Part shown: positions 13,764 through 26,100 of the stretch, piece by piece
How the letters are laid out: each line of letters opens with the position of its first letter
Position numbering within the stretch: position 1 is the first letter of the stretch
Assembly: GCA_013399875.1 (NCBI GenBank)
Contig: VXAZ01005703.1
Coordinates: forward strand, 372,001-436,000
Source: Gymnorhina tibicen
Lineage: Eukaryota; Chordata; Aves; Passeriformes; Artamidae
Direction: 5' to 3'
DNA length: 64,000 nt
Program-made: the position numbers and the translations under genes
The notes under the pieces: model-generated
Told to the model about the DNA's origin: nothing
The model's database searches: none
What the model saw: only the letters and a program-made list of their open reading frames with translations

Positions 13764-14110
13764 TAGAAGAAGGACAAGAAGAATGGTTAAAGGTGTGGAG
13801 CTGCCTGTACAGGAGGAGAAACACAATAGATTAGGATTGCTGCATGAAAAGATATGATAATAGTATAATAGTAGAATATAAAAAGGTGGATGGGAGAGAA
13901 ATAAGGTAGGGAGTAAGAATTATCTCCACGTTGTAATATGGGATCTAAGGGGTGTCCAACAAAAATAGATGTTTTAAAGTAAGTCCTTTTTCATGGAAAG
14001 CACAACTAAATTGCAGAGCTTGCTACCACACATTATGAAGGACAACAAATGATAAAGGACTTAAAATTCAAGAATTTTCATCAAAAGTAATTCTTTTGTA
14101 GGCTTTATCC
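13764..14110 (+). mobile_element. Ancient CR1-type LINE 3' end
   Basis: The sequence follows, block by block, the 3' coding end of old amniote CR1 elements. A start like GAAGGACAAGAAGAATGGTT is followed by AAAGGTGTGGAG, AGATATGATAATAG, then a GGGGTGTCCAACAAAAATAG block (the RG-HP-KI motif), then TTTTTCATGGAAAGCACAAC (the FFT-R-TVN block) and a TTGCTACCACA block (the WNSLP motif). The reading frame is broken by many stops and indels. The divergence marks an insertion much older than the other CR1 copies in the window. The exact ends are approximate, and the downstream 100 bp may also belong to it. Confidence 0.7.
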
Positions 14111-17100
14111 AATCCAAAGAGTGGATTGGAAGCCAGCTCTAACTCAGGTTAATTCTGTTAAGCTGCTGGAACCACTGTCAGTATACAGACAGGATGGTCA
14201 CACAATACATGCTCTGCTTCATGTTGTTAATTCACTAAGGCAAAAAAAGGGAAGGTAGTATTTGGATAGGTGGTTTCTTACTGCCTTTTAACAGAGTCAT
14301 TTCTGTGTTCACTGAGTGTTGCTCTTCTGTAGTGCATGTCTCTTAGTTTTTAGCTATAAGACCTAAGAGGCAGATACTGTTTTATTTTTCTAATTTAAAA
14401 AAAGAAGTGGTGCCATTTAGCCATGGTATCGAAGAGGGAGTAACAGGGTTTGTTGGACTTAGTTTCTTTGTTTGTAATTGTTGGCAGTGTCATTGTTTCT
14501 CTTGGATGTTCATAGCTGGATTGTGGCTGAGTGCACAGCCCACAAAGAATAAGTCAATTGTTAGGGGTCACAGAAGAGCATTATGCAAGTCAGTTGACTT
14601 GAAAATGTACATGTACACGCACACATACATATATAAATATTTTAATACAAAGTCCTGTTTATTCCAGTCTGGTGTCTCTTATTCCAGCTCTGAATAGCAG
14701 ACCTGTCTCCACTGCTGTAAGATGAATTGAGTCTGAATTTCTGCTCTGTGTTCTCAGAGGTTCCAAAGTGGAGAGGGCATTATGACAGTCCAGCAAAGAT
14801 AATGCAAACAGAAGAGTGTTTTGTCAGGGGTAAGCGAATACCGTAGTGCAAGCTCGTATGTGGGAGATCAAACAGAGCAGAATCAGCAGTGCAAACTCTG
14901 AGCCTCCTCTTCAAAGGAACACTTGATACTGTAGCAAGGCTCTCCAACCATTATTTGCTTGTTGTTTTATCCAGTGGTGTATGTGAACCCAGCGATTTTA
15001 ATTGATGCTTGTGGAGCAGTAAATGAAAACTCTGACCATGATTCTGCTCTTTGGTTCAGGAAAAAAAAACTTAGAGGTTTTTTTTTTTAATTTCCTTGAA
15101 GTTTATTCTTAAAAGTGTAGTTTAAGTAGTTAGTGTTCTTCAGTAGTGTGTTGGGGTAGAATACTAAGGTATGTGATATGCATATATCTGCACATGTTTT
15201 ACTGAACTACAACAGATATTCCAAATTGAAAATTTGGTACAGTCATGATCCAAGTGGAATATAAGATAAATCTTCCTCTAAAACCGGTATCAGCACTGGA
15301 AATGTTCACGGTGGTATAAGAAGTCATTCACCCTGTTAAAAGGCTTATCCGTACATCCTGAAATTTTGTTTTCATTTGAAGTGTCTTATGAAAACAAAGA
15401 AATGAGTCATAAGGATTGTGCTGCTGACAATAAGAAGCACGTGGTAATTTCTTGCACCTCAGCCATGAGAAGGAGCCCTCATTTCCACTTCTGAGTAGTA
15501 AATCCTATGGGATTTGCATAAAGAGAAATTTGTACTGGGGTGAATAACATTGCCTTCCATCTCATCTATATAATGGGGTGAAAACCTTGTTAAAAAGTTC
15601 TGTACAGGATTTTGAAATATTTTAGAGGGATTTTTAGCTTGTATGTTCGGCCTGTGAATTCCAGAGCAAGGGTAACTGCAAACTAGATCCAATTCAACAC
15701 TGAATCATTCCTTTTTTGTGATATCATTTCCTCAGGTGGTTTAGGCTTCTAGGGTGGCTTTTGCATCTCTGTTGAATCTTGAATTCAATCATATTTTGCA
15801 AGATTTTTTGATGGAGAAAAACAACTGCACTGAGTGCACCAGAAACACGTGGGACTTACCCAGAACGTCAGACCTTCTGCCCTACTTCGCATTTGTGAGA
15901 TGTGCCACTTATGAGCTTGTCTGCACTGCTCAGTGCACTGTAGCACAGAAAAACCTTCTGTGTGACTTCAGAATGACCTAGCTCGTGTACCAGTAGCTCA
16001 TGCAGCTGTGAACTGCACAGCGTAGAAAAAATGTAAAGTCCATTTGTAGGTCGTGTTGGTTCAGCTTTTCATGTCTTTCCAGAGATGGCAAGATTTGGTA
16101 CTACTAATCTTAAAAAAAGCATGGGTAGCTTTAGAATCAGCTCACTATTCTTTTGGTTTTGTTTATTATCTCTTCGAGGGGCTGGAATGAGATGTATGAG
16201 ATGTTTTGCTGCAACACTGCAAGTGCAATTTCATTAAAATAGGACAGCTACAATACCTTTCAGATCCTATGAGACAGCTTGTGGCTTTTGCTGAAGCTGC
16301 AACATGATTTCCCAAAGCAATACCCAATTAAACATGGGGTTATAAGACAATGTGATCTTCACCGAAGACAGAAACACTTGCTCTAAGGTATACTTTTTTT
16401 GGTTTTGGAATGTTCTGACAAAACTATTATGGGTCAATGGGTTACCATATGGAAAAATCATGCTCTGGCAAATGCTCGCAGAAGCCAGCACAATATCTAA
16501 GCAGTTCTGGAGAGAGTGGAGGTGGGAAGATGTTGTAATTGAAAAGCTCTATGAAGGTAGGTGAACACGAATGGTTAGCACAGCAAAAACCTAATGCTAA
16601 GGACCCATGAGTTCTATGCTAGAAATAGTGTTTAACATTCTCACCCTTATCTGGATTTGGGAAGAACAATTACATGTGGGTGACACCCATCCAGGCTAGG
16701 GAAGGCAGTAACTCCGTGATTCCAACAAGAGCAGGTCAGTGGGCACTGTAATGGCAGCCAAAACTCCCTGCTGAGACTGGCAAAGGTGTGCTCATGGGAA
16801 AATAAGGAATTTCACAGCTGTATTGGGGTTTATGGGAGAAAGAGCCAAAGTGTCACTGGTGGGAGATCAATGGGAACGTGTTAGGAATGCCGTGGTTTTC
16901 CTTTTTCCTTTCTGGTGGCTGTGTTTTGTGAAGATATATATGACACACTCTTAAGTATTCAAAGGGAAGAGAAAGCTGATTAAAGATGTGGAAAAGAGCA
17001 GAGACTTGGAGCTGTTGTTAAAAAATGATAATTGGAGGAGGGAAAATGGTGATGCCAAGAGAGAGCAAGAGGGACTTTATTTCAACTCCATAGGAGGCAG

Positions 17101-18824
17101 TGTCAAGGCTTAAAACCAGCAAAAACTTTGTGAACTCAGAGTTAACATATTGAGTGCTTAGAATCATTGTAGGATTTTTTTCTTTTTTTTTTTTTGCTAA
17201 GGATTAGACTCTATACAGATAATTAGAAAATGCACAAGTATACTTGATAGGATTAAGAAATTATGAAGAATTTAAATCCTCATGCTTCAGCACAAAAGCC
17301 AATGAATATGACAATATTCTGAAGAATATTCTCTTATAGGAATTTGGTTTTGTGTATGTCTGCAAAAGATTTTAAAAGCTTTAGAGAGATTGGTGTGGTG
17401 TCAGTGACAGATATGGAAGAGACACTGGCCTAGACAAGCCAAGCTAGCTAATATGATAGATTCAATATTGTATTTACCTTCAGTGAAGGTGTTGCTTACA
17501 CAAGTACGAAATTGAACTCTTGACAGAGGAACAATTGGGGGAGAACAAGTGTTCACAAAATGGCTCCAAAACTTTGTCTCAAAAACCCTTCACCCTTAGC
17601 ATTTCAGTGGAACTGTGACAGATGGCCGCAAACCCATGTTGTATCATACTTTGTAATAGAAGAGAGCTGATCCTGGACTGCACAAGGGATACATGGACAG
17701 TTATTTACATTAAAAATAGTTGATAGGAATACAGATTTCTGGTCATTTGCTTTTTATAGCATCTGCACTGTTTCGCTTTCAGTAGCCAAAAATAATTTAA
17801 CATGTGATTCTGCTCTGCAGGGCCTGAAATGACATGGCAAGTATGTATTTCTCTTCATGCTGTATTAACCACTCCAACAGAATGCAATTGCATGCTTCAT
17901 GCAAGTACCTCAAGAAGAACACAAATAAAAGAAATAAGCAAATGACCACATAAATGAAATTAGACCTTGCAATCATTCATTTATTTGTATAAATTATCCA
18001 TGTGACTCCTTGCCTTCTGTCAAATGTACAGAGATCAGAAATGGAGTTTCCCAGCTAAATCCAATTGACCCTGAAGATAACAAAAGTTTAGTCTCTCCTG
18101 ATTTGTGTAAGTGGCATAAAGTGTTGTGCTTATTGTGGCACTCACTGCACTCTAAACAAACACTGGCACTCTTGGTGAAGGAGAAAGCCTGTCGCTGCTG
18201 CCTAGGGTTTCTGAGTGATGGAAATTGGGAATTGTGTTCAACAGATTCAGTCCCCGTCTTAGCTGGCACATACCCAAGGTGTACAGGAGGGCTTTATGCT
18301 GGAGGCTTTGTATAACTTGCCCTTGAGTTCTCAGACTTTTCATAGCAAAGAACTGAAGCAAGAAGTTGCCTGCTGATGCTCACCCCCAGTGGAGCTTATA
18401 GAGGCCAATCAGTTGCCAAATTTTTTTAGTTTTCAGACCCTTTGGAAAAGTGACTTTTGTGGGGTGAAGTTGCACATGGGCTTATGAAGTGTCAGGTGAG
18501 GGCACTGGTTATTTAACTGCAGCTCTGAGAACTGCAGCTCATCTCCTGCTCAGGGTGATGGTAAGTGTGGGTCAGAACCTGAGGGCTCTGCCTGAGTCCT
18601 GTCTTGAGGGAAGTGGGGAGGCAGGAATGGGAGATGGTGGTGGTGATAGGAGTGGCTGGTGCATTGAACTTCAGCTGGTTTCCAATTTTTGTATTAAAAA
18701 AAATACATTTTTGTTTTCTTTTTTTTTTCCCCAAGTATTTTGGTTGTAAAATTTAAAAAAGAAAAAAGGGCATTACCTGAATTGAAATGTCAAGGTTAGA
18801 TTTAATAATTTAACTTTTGTTTAA

Positions 18825-18859
18825 AAGAAGTTTCATATATTCCTGATATGAAACTTCTT
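18825..18859. repeat. Perfect 14-bp inverted repeat (hairpin)
   Basis: AAGAAGTTTCATAT at 18825-18838 is followed after a 7-nt spacer (ATTCCTG) by its exact reverse complement at 18846-18859. The outer flanks do not continue the pairing. The stem is the longest perfect hairpin I noticed in the window. It has no terminator-like context, and I cannot assign it to a known transposon. Confidence 0.85.
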
Positions 18860-21800
18860 GTGGTTGATCTTTTGCTTTGTCAAGCTTTATATTTAAATGA
18901 CTTCAGCAAGGGTCAGTGGGCAAGACACTTGTCGCCTCAAAATACCTGCCCTTTTTGGATCACATTTGCTTGCCAGTGCATCAGCACATTGTGGAGCACA
19001 GAGGTGTTTTAGCTGCTTGTCTCATGGGACTCTGTGTGCACCCACGTCCGTGATTAGAAGTCTGTGTTGGCTCCTGGGCCTTGGTGCAGTTCAGCTGGTT
19101 GGATTCTGAGTATCTTGTGCTGAATATTAGAAAGGGTATAGTCACAAAATGTGAAAGTTGTCTTCTACTTAATGCAAAACAGAGATAAGAGTGTCTGAGA
19201 GTATTGGTAGAAAACACTGCCTTTCTTTTCATTATGCATTTCTACGCGTTCTAAAATTAGTCTAAAAATTGAACATTACCTGCCTTTCTATTTTGAAGTC
19301 TGACAGTTTAGCTGATGTATTTGGTCATTGCTCACAAAAAACTTTCCATCCTTTGATGTTCAAAGTCCTGTGAGTTACCTGATTAGCTGTAGTCAGTGCA
19401 GTTAATCAAATGTATCATTAAAGTGGGGAAAAAAATGATAGGCACTTCTGCCATTTAGAACCCCCTTTTCCTAACGTAAACAAGTGTACAGTGCAGTCTC
19501 CTGCACACACAGAGGACCAAGGAGATTGGGAAAGTCTGAAGTGGGAAGATGTTGCCTTTTGTTACATTGCACAGAAATGTCTTTTACAGAGGAAGGGACT
19601 TGGAGTGGAAGTGAGAAAAAATGTTTTTCTCTAACTGCCCAGGTTCTGTGTGATGGAGGCCTAAACATACATGGCAGTGACTGTCCTGCTCAGCAGGGTC
19701 CGATCCTGCAGCTCACTTGAGCACCTTGCTGTGCTTTGCTTTAGCTCGGGGAAGAGAGGAAGCAACTTGTCCCTATAGTGGGTGCTGGCCTCGGTCTCCA
19801 GGGTGTCCAGCCTGTGTCTGGTATGTGCAGCCACTCTGCACTAGGAGAGGGCTGTGAGGAAGGAGCGTCTGATACATGCCTTCATTACACCGAGATGTAA
19901 AGTGGACAAGAAGGAGCCAAATTTTCCCCAAACTTCAACCCTGCTTCAATCTGGGGCTTCATTACCACCTTTTGTTGGTACTGTGGCCTAGGATAACGTA
20001 CTGTGCCCTGGGTTCTACAGCTGAGGAAACCTGTTATCGTAGTCAAATAAACCATCACTTTTCTCTTGTAGAACTGAGAAACGGTTGTCAATCTAAATGT
20101 ATATATAAAAAATTAGAGTGGTCTCCGGGGAATTTCCAAGACTAATAAATGTGCAAGGTTGTTGTCTGCCAGACAGTCTCCAGATTTAGATTTGGACTAC
20201 ATCAAAATATTCTTAGCATGTGAAAATGAAGAGCCTCTGTGACAAAACCCCCCCGAGAAATCATGTCTATCCAGGAGGCAGTTTTCCTGGTTGCACAAAA
20301 TAGTTTCAGCCTGTGAGGAAATGAGTTAATTTGCTTTCAAACTAGTTACTTACTGAGATGACTCAGGTCCAAAATACAAGTGGTTCATAGTACTGCATGT
20401 ATAATAAATGCTGTAGGAAATGCTTAAGTGCTGTGTAGAACTTCACCTTAGGTGATGTGGGGAGGGGCAAGGTGTTTTCTAAATCTGTGATCTGTATTTA
20501 GACTGTTAGAGATCCTTGAATAGAAAAATATCTCCTGGCCTAATGCTCCTGAAATTGGATCTTTGGGAAATGGTTGTTTCAAGTAAATTGGGAAGGTTGG
20601 AGAGCTGATAGTAACCATTGAGTCTGCAGAACCAGGCTACGGTGTTAGAGCACTCAGAGGCTATACCTTCGTGATGTGTCTAGAGATTTAACCTTAGAAG
20701 GCAATGCCTCACTTTGGAGCGATTTGGGAAACTTTAAAAGCCCACAGTGTCAATTGTGCAGGTTATTATCAGTCAGACAAGAGGGTAATGTACTGCCAGG
20801 CCTGGGTATTGATTCCCTGCAGGCCCGTACCTTACAGTCAGGTTGCTTTATGAAAACAATTCAGTGATTATGAGAAAAGAATAGATGCTATGAAGAATGT
20901 GACAATTTAGCTGGTGTATATAGCGTATATTCTGGATGAGACAGTGATTTTATAAAGATGACATGCAATAAAAAGAGAAGAAATCAGAGTATAACAGTCA
21001 TACAATGACGACTGAAACAAGCCCACCTCAGCCCTGCAGGGAATACCATGGTTATTGTCAGGCTGCCCAGGCTCTCAAACTGACACTGCTGTCTATGGCA
21101 TCCTGCTGTAACTTCATTTTTATCAGCCTAGAATCTGAGTGTTTCTCACAGAAAAATTCTCTAATGCTTGGGACAGTGTGAGGATTGCAAGAAGTCTGGA
21201 TGCTGTGGCTTTCTAACGTTTAAATATTTTTTACTTGGCTTATGACTTGAGCATACAACCATAATACATATTCTCAGAAAATCTGTATGATCAAATAACA
21301 AATGCCTTTAGTGAGAAACTGTTGACCTTTGAACAAACAAAAATTCCTTATTTGTACTGGTATTCTCATTAGAAATTCACTTTTGTAATAAGTCACAATT
21401 TTTTTAACTGGTGAAAAAATTTGATATTTGAAAGCAGGAACCCTCTCTGACCTACTCTTTCTGCTTCTATATTTGAAGTGCATCTTTTCCTTTCCTTAAA
21501 CCAATCTCTCTGCGTGCCCAGCTTGGAATTGGGCACTAGCTTCATTATGAGGTTTGCCTTGTTAGTTTAAGCATTTTCTTTCTGTCTGTGTTTAACTCTC
21601 TGCACGAGCACTGGTTATTGGTGTTACGAAGCCCTGTAGAAACAGATTCAGGAAGGTGTGGTATTGAATTCCTTACTTGTCCCCACGTGATAATGCTTTA
21701 GTAACTGTTGGTTCCTCTTACCACAGTGCAGTAGTGCTTCACTGGCCTCCTGTACAATGCATTCAAATGCAAGGGTAAGAGGACAGGGACAAAATTATTC

Positions 21801-23162
21801 TGGTTTTAGTCTGTGGCAAGAGAAAGCTGCCTGAAGGTGTTATGTAATGAAATTATATGAATGCAAACATAAAACATAACAGCCAGTTAAGCTTTCTTAA
21901 TAGTAAAGCCTAAGTAGCACCTAATAAGAAGTGTAATACAATATTTCTGTATAGATCATGCCACAGGGCTTGAGTTATTCTGTATTATCTATCCACTCTG
22001 ACAACACTCTATAAGGTAGTTACTGAAATCAGGTGCAGTTGAAGGAATTGTACAACAGCTGAAAGTAGAGCCTTTAAGTGAAACCCTATCTTTCAGTGGA
22101 ATGTGAGGTGTTTTAAAAGCAGGTCTTTTCTATGTGGTTTCTTCTAGGTTAGTCTGAATTAGTGTCTACCATAGAGTGACTGTCATGTGGAGAGAAACCT
22201 TAGGTGCAAGCTGTAATTAGGCTGATTTTAAAACAATTTTTAATAATAGGGTATCAAAGAAATATTCTCCATTTGTACTGGTTTGAGGTAAGCCTGGTTA
22301 TCCCCTGTGTAATATCTGTTTATGCCCAGACACAGAAGTTGACATGGTTAAAAGAAAAAAAAGGGTCTAGTTGAAAATGGGTACAACTTTCAAGAGGTCA
22401 GTTCTCATTTAAACATCAAAACAAGAGGCCTGGTCTTGCAGCAGCCTCTGGCAAAGAAGTGTGTAAATGTTGAGGCTTTTTGAAAATCTGCCCTCAGGTT
22501 CACAGTGGGAACTATCAGGGGTTAAACACATTTGAACAACTGGCTAATTTCATGTATTTGGATGAGAACTCCTGACAATTTGTGAGTTCTGGTGTTTTCC
22601 CCTGGTTTGTCTCATGCAGAGCTGAAGGGGAGAGAGAAATTAAGATTAATAGTCCAATAATTTAAAGTAGCTTTAGGTGTTAAAAAAGTTATGTGTGGTG
22701 TCTGAAGTTACTCAGTGGCAACCGCTAAAAGGAAAGCTGGAGAATGCAGATTGCAGTATTTTAATGCCACCCAGTTTATAGCACTGGATGGTCATGGGGG
22801 ATTTGAGATCTGCAAGCAAAGTGGTTTTTATATCACGAATACTCTAGTCTAGTGCTGAGTGAGGACAGGAACTTTTCCTTAGTAATGAGCAAAAATAATT
22901 TTGGCATTCGTTATGTCTTTCATGAGTGAGGAAAGGAGAAAGTGTTCCTTTTAAAGTTGATTTTAGAAAATGACATAGCAGCTTTAGACTGTTGCTAGGC
23001 TTGGGATATTTGCATAATCTTTGAATGCAGTTGTAAGTATGTGATACATTGCAGAGATCTTTCAATAGATCAACCCCTAAAGCTTGTCGATAAATATGCG
23101 CTATAAATACCTACTGAGTCACAAGTAGATTCATAAACACTACGAGCCTTTCAGCAGTTGGC

Positions 23163-23180
23163 ATAAATAAATAAATAAAT
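23163..23180. repeat. Short (ATAA)n microsatellite
   Basis: Four to five uninterrupted ATAA/AAAT units. Too short to be highly variable. Confidence 0.8.
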
Positions 23181-26100
23181 GCTGTTTATATAAGTGGGCT
23201 CCTTCACCATGGCTGTGCTTCCCTGGCTGTGTGATGATTTCTGGTGTCTCCTCTGCCTTATGTAATACCACTGTCCCCTTTGCTGGTAAAAGTAACAGCT
23301 GTGGGAGGGGGGAAATCATAGGACAAGTTTTAGGGCTGTGCATTTCTGGAGCTGTTTCTTGGAGTATGGAACTTGCTGTCTGTGCATGAGACAATGGTAG
23401 CTTTTGTGAACTTACCTTGAGCCTCGTAACATGTTGTTTCTGGCAGTGCAGCAGCCCTGATAGCTTTATGTGTGCCCCAGAGTCTTCCTTAAAGTGTGAG
23501 GATGTAAAGTGCCACTTCGGAGCGATGTTTAGGGTTATTTGACTTTGTTGTCTTAAAGTAGGCGTTTTACTGAGCACAATGGCAGATTGGAAAGGATATT
23601 GTGCGTCAGTGTTTTGGTTTGCTTAAAATGTCTGTGCGAGTGGGAGTGTGCAGCGAGTGGCACGTGCTCCTAATGTGCTGGGGAAACAACAGGAATCTTT
23701 TGTAGGTAGTGCAGAAGCAATGTTGAGAAGCTTAGGCTAATGCTCATCCCTTCTGCTTTCAGCTTAAGGTGTGATGCAAAGGGAGGAATTTAAGCCTCCC
23801 CCCCCAAATGGAAGTTTCTCTTGGCCCTGTTTGTGCATAGATACCTTTAGATAGGCAAGCAGGGCTAATGTGTTCCTTGGCTGTCAGTACTGCTCCCAAT
23901 CCCAGTGTGTTCCTCAGTACAAGAATGGGAGGTTTTATCAGCTTATGTGGAATTGCTGTGTTTTTGACTGCTTTTCATAGATGGCAGAAGAGTGTTCTCC
24001 TTTTGTGCGTGCCCAAACTGAGCCTGAGCCACACTGACATTGAAATAGTACTCAGTGTGTACAAGTAAAATAGTCCCAAAGGAGGTAACAAAGTCAGGCA
24101 TCCCTGCAGAATGCTAATGAGGGTGTAAAAAATACTTCTATGTCACTGATTTGTCATGAAAGGCAGGTGAAAAAAGCAGAGGGTGAGAAAGTGCAGCTCA
24201 TTCTGTGTTGAAGGGCAAAAGAAAACATAATTATTGAAGAACTTGCAAAGAACAGAGATCAAATATGCAGTGTTCAGAAAAGCAGTTATGTCCCGTGAAT
24301 AATTGAGATGGTTTGCAGTTAATTCTACCTCAGAACTAGTGTTGAAGGGGAAAAAGAAGAAAAAAGTAAAAGCTGATTCAGTTCAGTGCCTTAAAATAGT
24401 ATTGATGCCATTGTGATTAATGTGTAGTTCTGTAGAACCATGCACTATTTAAAATTACCAGAGATGCTTATTCACATTTTTAAGCATCACGCCAAACTAA
24501 AATTCAGAGAGAAAATTTTCACTATTGGAGTTACATTTTTGTTGAGAAAACAGAAGTACAGTTATTCTGCAGAATTTATGTACCATCAAAGTTCTATTTA
24601 GTTGCTTTAAGGATCTTTTTATTATTAATTGAGAAAAACTAGAAAAGATTTGAATTCTGGGATGTTGCACATCTTTAACCACTCACAATTCTAAGTTGTT
24701 TTCATAAGAATTTTACAATACTTTTAATAGCTATGTTATGCAGTCTCTCCTGGTGTGGTCTTCCAGATCTACCCAACTGCAAAACCAATAGCGAAAATCA
24801 ACTCTAAAGCAGTTCTAACGCTGTTTGTGCTCTCAGAGACTCTTACCATCTTAGGAGGAGCTAGAGAGCAGTATCAGAGCTGTCTTTTGGAAAAACAAGG
24901 TCATCTCTTATCTGTCACTAGTGCTCTCAATTGATGCACTTTTATCAGTGGAGTGTGCTTTTTGCTGATTTCATGGCAGTAGCTTTTCCACTCAAAATGC
25001 AGCATGTTCAATGAAGATTAACCCAAAAACCTTACTTGGAAAACAACTGGTGCATTTGTTGACCACTTGATGGCATCCCTCAGTTGTGCAGAAACTAAAC
25101 TGTGTTGTTAGTAAAGCAGTGTTACGTGTGCTTGGTGTTTTATTTTGATCATCAAAAAGTGAAGGGAGTTATTAATACACTCCCATAAATTAAATGAAAG
25201 CCACAACTCCAGTTTTGATCACTGTTTTTATTCTCTGTTGTGTATTACTTATCATTTTGGAATAATTTCTTTGTCTGCATAAATGCAAACAGAAGAGTGG
25301 TCTAGACCGCTCTTCTTCTTGCTCCTGGTTAATTTTTCAAGGATGGCAGTTAATGGTTTAGTGGGTTAGTACTGACACAAAGGATGTTGTCACACGCTGA
25401 AATGGCTTTTTGGTTTGTCTTTCCAGGGATATTGCTTTAAGTCTCCAATTGTTGCAGTCAATGTGCATGCTAGGGAAAGGATTTATGCAGTTTTGGTGTT
25501 CATCATAGGTCCTATAAAGTGAAAGCATTTTGCAGCCTTCGTGCCAAAAGTTGTCTGTGTGTGTGCCAGCCAACAATGACAGTGTACTGAAAATGCTGAA
25601 CCGAGGGGGTAATGGAGCAAACGAGGCACAGTGGCAATTATTTAGATGTAATGGATACTTCTGGGAATGTCAGGGGAGCTCTCAGAGTTTATACATGCTG
25701 AGAATTGGCCCACAAGACATCAGGTCATAAAACATGGAGTTGAAAGGAAGCTGAAGATCTAAAAACTGCTTCTCCCGAGCAGTCAATGTCATTGAGGAGT
25801 GATAAGGCCTCTGGTAGTGCCCTGAGAAGTGGCCGGAGGGATGGAGCCAGCTGCTGACCCCAGCAGCTTATTCCCTTATTCCTCCTCCTGGAATAATGGT
25901 AAAACAATCAAGACACTGCCCAAAAACTGGGGGATGACCTTTAGAAGCAATTTTTCCAAGTTTTTTTCGTAAACATTTCAAGATCTCATGCTTTCCTTAG
26001 CTTTTGAGATGTTTTTCAGATGCTGCTTTGTCAGAGATATTCTGACATGGTGATTATGTGAACTCTTATGTACACACACTAACGTATGAATGTGCTTGTA

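Noticed and set aside
23140..23577. Minus-strand open frame of 145 codons
   Set aside because: No recognisable family, no splice or promoter context; this length is expected by chance in a window of this size.
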